DNA of 10,531 nucleotides. Origin: Mycoemilia scoparia. Its lineage: Eukaryota; Kickxellomycota; Kickxellomycetes; Kickxellales; Kickxellaceae. Shown here piece by piece: positions 7,910 to 10,531 of the stretch. A program made the position numbers and the translations under genes. A model generated the notes under the pieces. That model saw only the letters and a program-made list of their open reading frames with translations. It was not told the DNA's origin and did not search any database. Numbering within the stretch: position 1 is the stretch's first letter; each line of letters begins with the position of its first letter. The stretch is from contig JANBPU010000454.1 in the NCBI GenBank assembly GCA_027575805.1, forward strand, positions 1-10,531, read 5' to 3'.

Positions 7910-8200
7910 CGTACTGGATTCAAGGAGATGAAATAAAGTTAATTCGACTTTGAAGTGCCGAGTTGGAGTCAATCGCTGTATGTTGTACTAAGGCTGATAA
8001 TTGTGGTAATATACAGCCACTATGTAGGTTAGTTAGGCAAATTGAATATTGTAAAAGGCCCAATATGGAGTGATGTGCAATTTATAATGAAAGTCTGTAA
8101 ATGTATATGATAAACTGGCTAGGGTAGCTGATGATAGTTTGGATAAAATTTGGGAATGAAGGGAGTCAGTTGTCTAGACTATTTTGTTATTGAAAAACAT

Positions 8201-8328
8201 GTCTTATAAAGGCAGCAACATGAGGGCGTGGGGTTTGCTGATGATGTCACGACCCTTTTGGGTGCATGGATAACATTTCTGCACGTTTAAAGAGGATCCG
8301 GGTCAAATAAACATTGTTTAAATAAACA
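8201..8328 (-). promoter_or_regulatory. Putative GH31 upstream region
   Basis: On the minus strand a TTTATAAGAC box (8201-8210) lies about 290 bases before the GH31 ATG. Farther out are TGACATCA (8242-8249), a CRE/ATF-like octamer, and three TAAACA-type sites at 8307-8328. Two of these form an inverted pair TGTTTA-AA-TAAACA (8315-8328) resembling forkhead-factor sites. Between 7910 and 8200 the sequence is AT-rich, lacks a reading frame, and contains no recognisable signal-peptide exon. All sites are pattern matches only. Confidence 0.3.
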
Positions 8329-8764
8329 TAACAATGGTATCACCATTCAGATTCAACAGCTCGAGCCTGTTTTCTTTGCCCAAAAACATGAACCCTAAAC
8401 CACAACGATTGTAGCAGCATAATTTGGTTATAAACTGTGATATTATTAATGACAGATTCTCCATCAAAAGAGAAAAATCCTGTACCCCCTCACGCCTCCA
8501 GCAAATTTGGCTTATAGGCCATGTATTTTTGAGCTGGTATTGGAGAGACTATTTTGTTACATTTTAGAGTAGATTCTGCCATATAAGCTACGAATAGAAT
8601 CGAGTCTTTTTTGCAAGGAACTTTCATTGATGCTATTTGGATTGGCTTTTCATAAACCAAGCCAATTAGCTAGCATATTGCTAAATTGGCCTTTGAAGCT
8701 TTACATGGTTCGATGCTAGCAATGTTGAAATCAGTTGGATATCATTTAACGTAGAGAACAACTT
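8329..8764. other. Intergenic, no gene seen
   Basis: No useful open frame or RNA gene is seen. Minor structure: a 14-base direct repeat AGACTATTTTGTTA at 8176-8189 and 8546-8559, and a short hairpin at 8641-8666. This may be the distal promoter of the GH31 gene or the 3' flank of whatever occupies 8765-9040. Confidence 0.4.
8641..8666. repeat. Short perfect hairpin
   Basis: ATTGGCTT (8641-8648) pairs with AAGCCAAT (8659-8666) around a 10-base loop. Each arm contains a CCAAT or ATTGG box, so it could be a pair of CCAAT-factor sites rather than an RNA structure. No run of T follows. Confidence 0.3.
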
Positions 8765-8986
8765 TCAATACGAGAATTTATTTCGTTGGTACTTAATATT
8801 TGTCAAAGTCGTGTTTAGAACTCTTTCAATGGCATGTGCTTCGGTTGACAAACAAAGTCTTCGTATAATGTAAAGCGCTGAGGTGGATTGCAGTGTAGTG
8901 GCTCTGTAGCCGTCTGGTGATCTCCTTTTACTTTTATCACTAAAACATGGATTATCAGCCGTCCTTTGATGTCTTAGACGTGGCAT
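8765..8986 (-). CDS. Unrecognised 73-aa open frame, possibly a last exon
   Basis: The frame starts at a true ATG (8984-8986) and ends at TGA 8765-8767. It stays open upstream to a TAA at 9041-9043, with a plausible protein sequence there (AYKEDEKHPAFESQAQ leading into MPRLRHQ). Just before that segment the minus strand reads TTTAATTAG, a possible 3' splice site ending at 9037, so this may be the final exon of a spliced gene. A GTATGT donor-like site also lies upstream at about 9181-9186 on the same strand, but I could not join exons convincingly. The product is basic in the N-terminal half and has no recognised domain. It could also be a decayed fragment. Confidence 0.25.
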   Translation of the reverse strand: MPRLRHQRTADNPCFSDKSKRRSPDGYRATTLQSTSALYIIRRLCLSTEAHAIERVLNTTLTNIKYQRNKFSY

Positions 8987-9040
8987 CTGTGCCTGTGATT
9001 CAAAGGCTGGGTGCTTTTCATCCTCTTTGTAAGCGGCTAA

Positions 9041-9341
9041 TTAAACCACCTGTAACTGGAATGTATGCTACTTTGTCTTGGGAATTATGATTCTTGTTAA
9101 AATTCTACAGAATTTTTCTGGTATTCGCTATTTAGAGCTAATTTTTTTGTTTCTGTCCTACTTTTCATATATATTTATTCACATACTTTTAGAGCCGGAA
9201 GTTTCCCATTCCCAAAGCACTATATACCATCTTTTTAATTTCTTTTACTATTTCTTCATCCTACATTTATATAGAATTCCCTAAAAACCAAATATACTCA
9301 TTTGAAGCCCCTAAAAGCATTTATTCTACTACCATCTAACC
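9041..9341. other. AT-rich spacer before the decayed F-box copy
   Basis: Very AT-rich, with no supported gene. The plus strand near 9240-9340 looks like a retained promoter: a TTATATAG box at 9267-9274, about 70 bases before the ATG at 9342, followed by a C/A/T-rich, G-poor leader. Confidence 0.35.
9267..9274 (+). promoter_or_regulatory. TATA-like box of the decayed F-box copy
   Basis: TTATATAG is followed by a G-poor leader and the ATG at 9342. The spacing suits a fungal promoter. It is supported only by position relative to the pseudogene start. Confidence 0.3.
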
Positions 9342-10199
9342 ATGCCCAAACTATCTTCCTTTGTCCAAGAAAAGATCACGTCTAGCTTCTCCCAACCTGC
9401 TGAGCAAGTAGTATCCTACAATCTGGCATAGCAGGACTGGTTGATCAATTTCCAAGAATATGCGACATTGGACTGTGTAGTTCTAGTAAGCATGCTATGC
9501 GCGGGTTTTTGGATAGGCTTTCCTCAGCACTGAAGGACACATTGACGAGACATATTCAGATGAATTGTTACTTTGAGAAATTAATTTGGAGCTGCTTAAT
9601 ATGTTTCCCGAATTGCTCATACAGTTGAAACCGTGGTGCAAGTTGATGATAAAGCCAAGCTATAATAAGCCTTGAAGAAAAGCTCGACGTAATACGAGAA
9701 GATAACCAATGCGACGATAGTGGATGTTCTTGCGGTGTCACCTAAATCACCCTATATTACTTTAATCTCGGGTTGAAAAACTGTTGCCAAACTTCCAATA
9801 TTTGGAGTGCTATTCGATTTACCTTGTAGATGGATGGATCAATGATGGTCATACAAAAGCAAAACTACAGACATTTCCCAGTGCAATTTATTCAGCAACC
9901 TTGAGTTTTTAGATATAGTATCGGGACCGGTGGAGAAGGCTTACGCAATTGCCAAATGTTGTCTCATGCTTTGCACTCTTGTTTCAGACTGCACGACTTA
10001 CTCTAATGTCCAAAACCACCTCAAGTTCAAATACCTGATGCCACTTTACAATGCCTCAATCGAATTATTTACTCAATCAGAATATTCCCGCAAACAGTTT
10101 GAAGAAAATGACTTGTTTTTGACTAATAGAAAATCTCTTGCTCAAGGTCTGTTAGTGCTGCTATACAAGGTATGCCGCCTATATATTTATCTGTCATGA
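9342..10199 (+). pseudogene. Decayed paralogue of the F-box/LRR gene at 811-2415
   Basis: From ATG 9342 (MPKLSSFVQEKITSSFSQ) the translation resembles the F-box start of the intact gene, then meets TAG at 9429-9431. Similarity then hops between frames: SKHAMRGFLDRLS from 9485 (frame +2), NLELLNMFPEL from 9583 (frame +1, against ILDVLDMFPNL), a weakly similar stretch with a TAA at 9743-9745, LPNFQYLE from 9784 (frame +1, against FPNLKSLV), and finally frame 0 from 9882 to the TGA at 10197-10199. In the last part LFSNLEFLDIV matches LFENLEYLNID and LKFKYLMPLYNASIE matches LKFRYLLSLYNTSIK. The match ends near residue 395 of the intact protein, so about 140 C-terminal residues are missing. There is also an internal deletion before NLELL. 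At least four frameshifts and two nonsense codons make it non-functional. Confidence 0.85.
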
Positions 10200-10456
10200 C
10201 AGGGATGATAATATATATAGTATTTATATATATCTATTTTGATTCTTTTTGCAACAAAGCAGTTTTAATTTTATTGTAAGTTCTGTGCTAATAAACAACG
10301 TTAACATATTTAACAAGCAATTCTTCTGTTGACTCCAATATTATAAAGTATAAGAAGACTATAAAATACTTCTGATTTAAATGTAATGTTATAACCACAT
10401 CATAATTCATTGGGTTGATGAAAATGGAACCTTCCGAATATACAATATTGACATTG
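10200..10456. other. AT-rich spacer at the right end
   Basis: No gene is seen. It contains AT microsatellite-like DNA (about 10205-10235) and, toward 10400-10456, faint similarity in inverted orientation to 4803-4845, the sequence beyond the 75-bp repeat. The far 3' flank of the second copy may therefore also be related but diverged. Confidence 0.4.
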
Positions 10457-10531
10457 ATAGTGATATTAGGTTTATTATTTGTACAGTTAAGAATTACAGG
10501 AAATGGGGCAATAGAAATAGCAAAATGATAC
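10457..10531 (-). repeat. Right arm of the 75-bp perfect inverted repeat
   Basis: Exact reverse complement of 4728-4802, running to the last base of the window, so its true length is unknown. By analogy it is the 3' untranslated region, with AATAAA on the minus strand at 10471-10476, of a second family member whose body lies beyond 10531 and points leftward. Confidence 0.95.

Noticed and set aside
7910..7972. 21-residue extension of the glucosidase as a signal peptide
   Set aside because: It begins at TTG and its sequence (MTPTRHFKVELTLFHLL as called) has no proper signal-peptide build. The ATG at 7907-7909 is the sensible start.
8176..8559. 14-base direct repeat AGACTATTTTGTTA as target duplication of an insertion
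   Set aside because: The intervening 357 bases have no terminal inverted repeats or coding content, and short AT-rich repeats are expected by chance here.
9930..10199. Independent 89-aa gene
   Set aside because: The apparent start is a GTG inside a longer stretch of similarity to the F-box protein that extends upstream in the same frame to about 9882. It is part of the pseudogene.
1..10531. tRNA, rRNA or CRISPR features
   Set aside because: I scanned for T-arm-like GGTTCRANNCC motifs and for evenly spaced short repeats and found no convincing case. The GGTTCGAT at about 8708-8715 has no matching acceptor or D-arm around it.

Overview
The window looks like nuclear DNA of a fungus, most likely an early-diverging lineage. 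That placement is an inference from protein style and genome texture, not a database result. The coding regions have intermediate base composition and lie in AT-rich intergenic DNA. Two long intact genes are seen, both on the minus strand and both without introns: an F-box/leucine-rich-repeat-like protein (811-2415) and a full-length GH31 alpha-glucosidase of the glucosidase II alpha type (5024-7909). Both end in ordinary stop codons and use CAA/CAG for glutamine, so the standard genetic code applies.

Layout. 1-810 is AT-rich and holds decayed copies of a short palindromic repeat and the 3' flank of the F-box gene. 811-2415 is the F-box gene. 2791-3011 is a MITE-like palindromic repeat of the same family as the copy at 266-366. 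3206-3364 carries a TATA-like promoter and a 28-codon reading frame of uncertain meaning. 3510-4260 is a GC-richer island with broken open frames on both strands that I cannot assign. 4275-4788 looks like a compact, once strongly expressed small gene: a TATA box, a C/T/A-rich leader, an ATG at 4448 and an AATAAA at 4783. Its reading frame is interrupted by three TAA codons and at least one frameshift. The GH31 gene converges on it from the right. Its promoter lies at about 7910-8330. 8765-9040 is an unassigned open frame. 9342-10199 is a decayed paralogue of the F-box gene, on the opposite strand.

Large-scale structure. The last 75 bases of the window are an exact inverted copy of 4728-4802, the 3' flank of the decayed small gene. 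A second member of that family therefore probably begins just beyond the right edge, pointing inward. The window mixes one housekeeping-type glycosidase with lineage-specific, duplicating and decaying genes and short non-autonomous repeats.

The GH31 enzyme may itself be a specialised paralogue. It has no recognisable signal peptide, lacks the usual N-terminal cysteine pair of ER glucosidase II alpha, and shows substitutions around the active site, while both catalytic aspartates are kept. I did not find a wholly new multi-gene system. The strongest leads are the exact inverted repeat, the two decayed gene copies and the divergent glucosidase.
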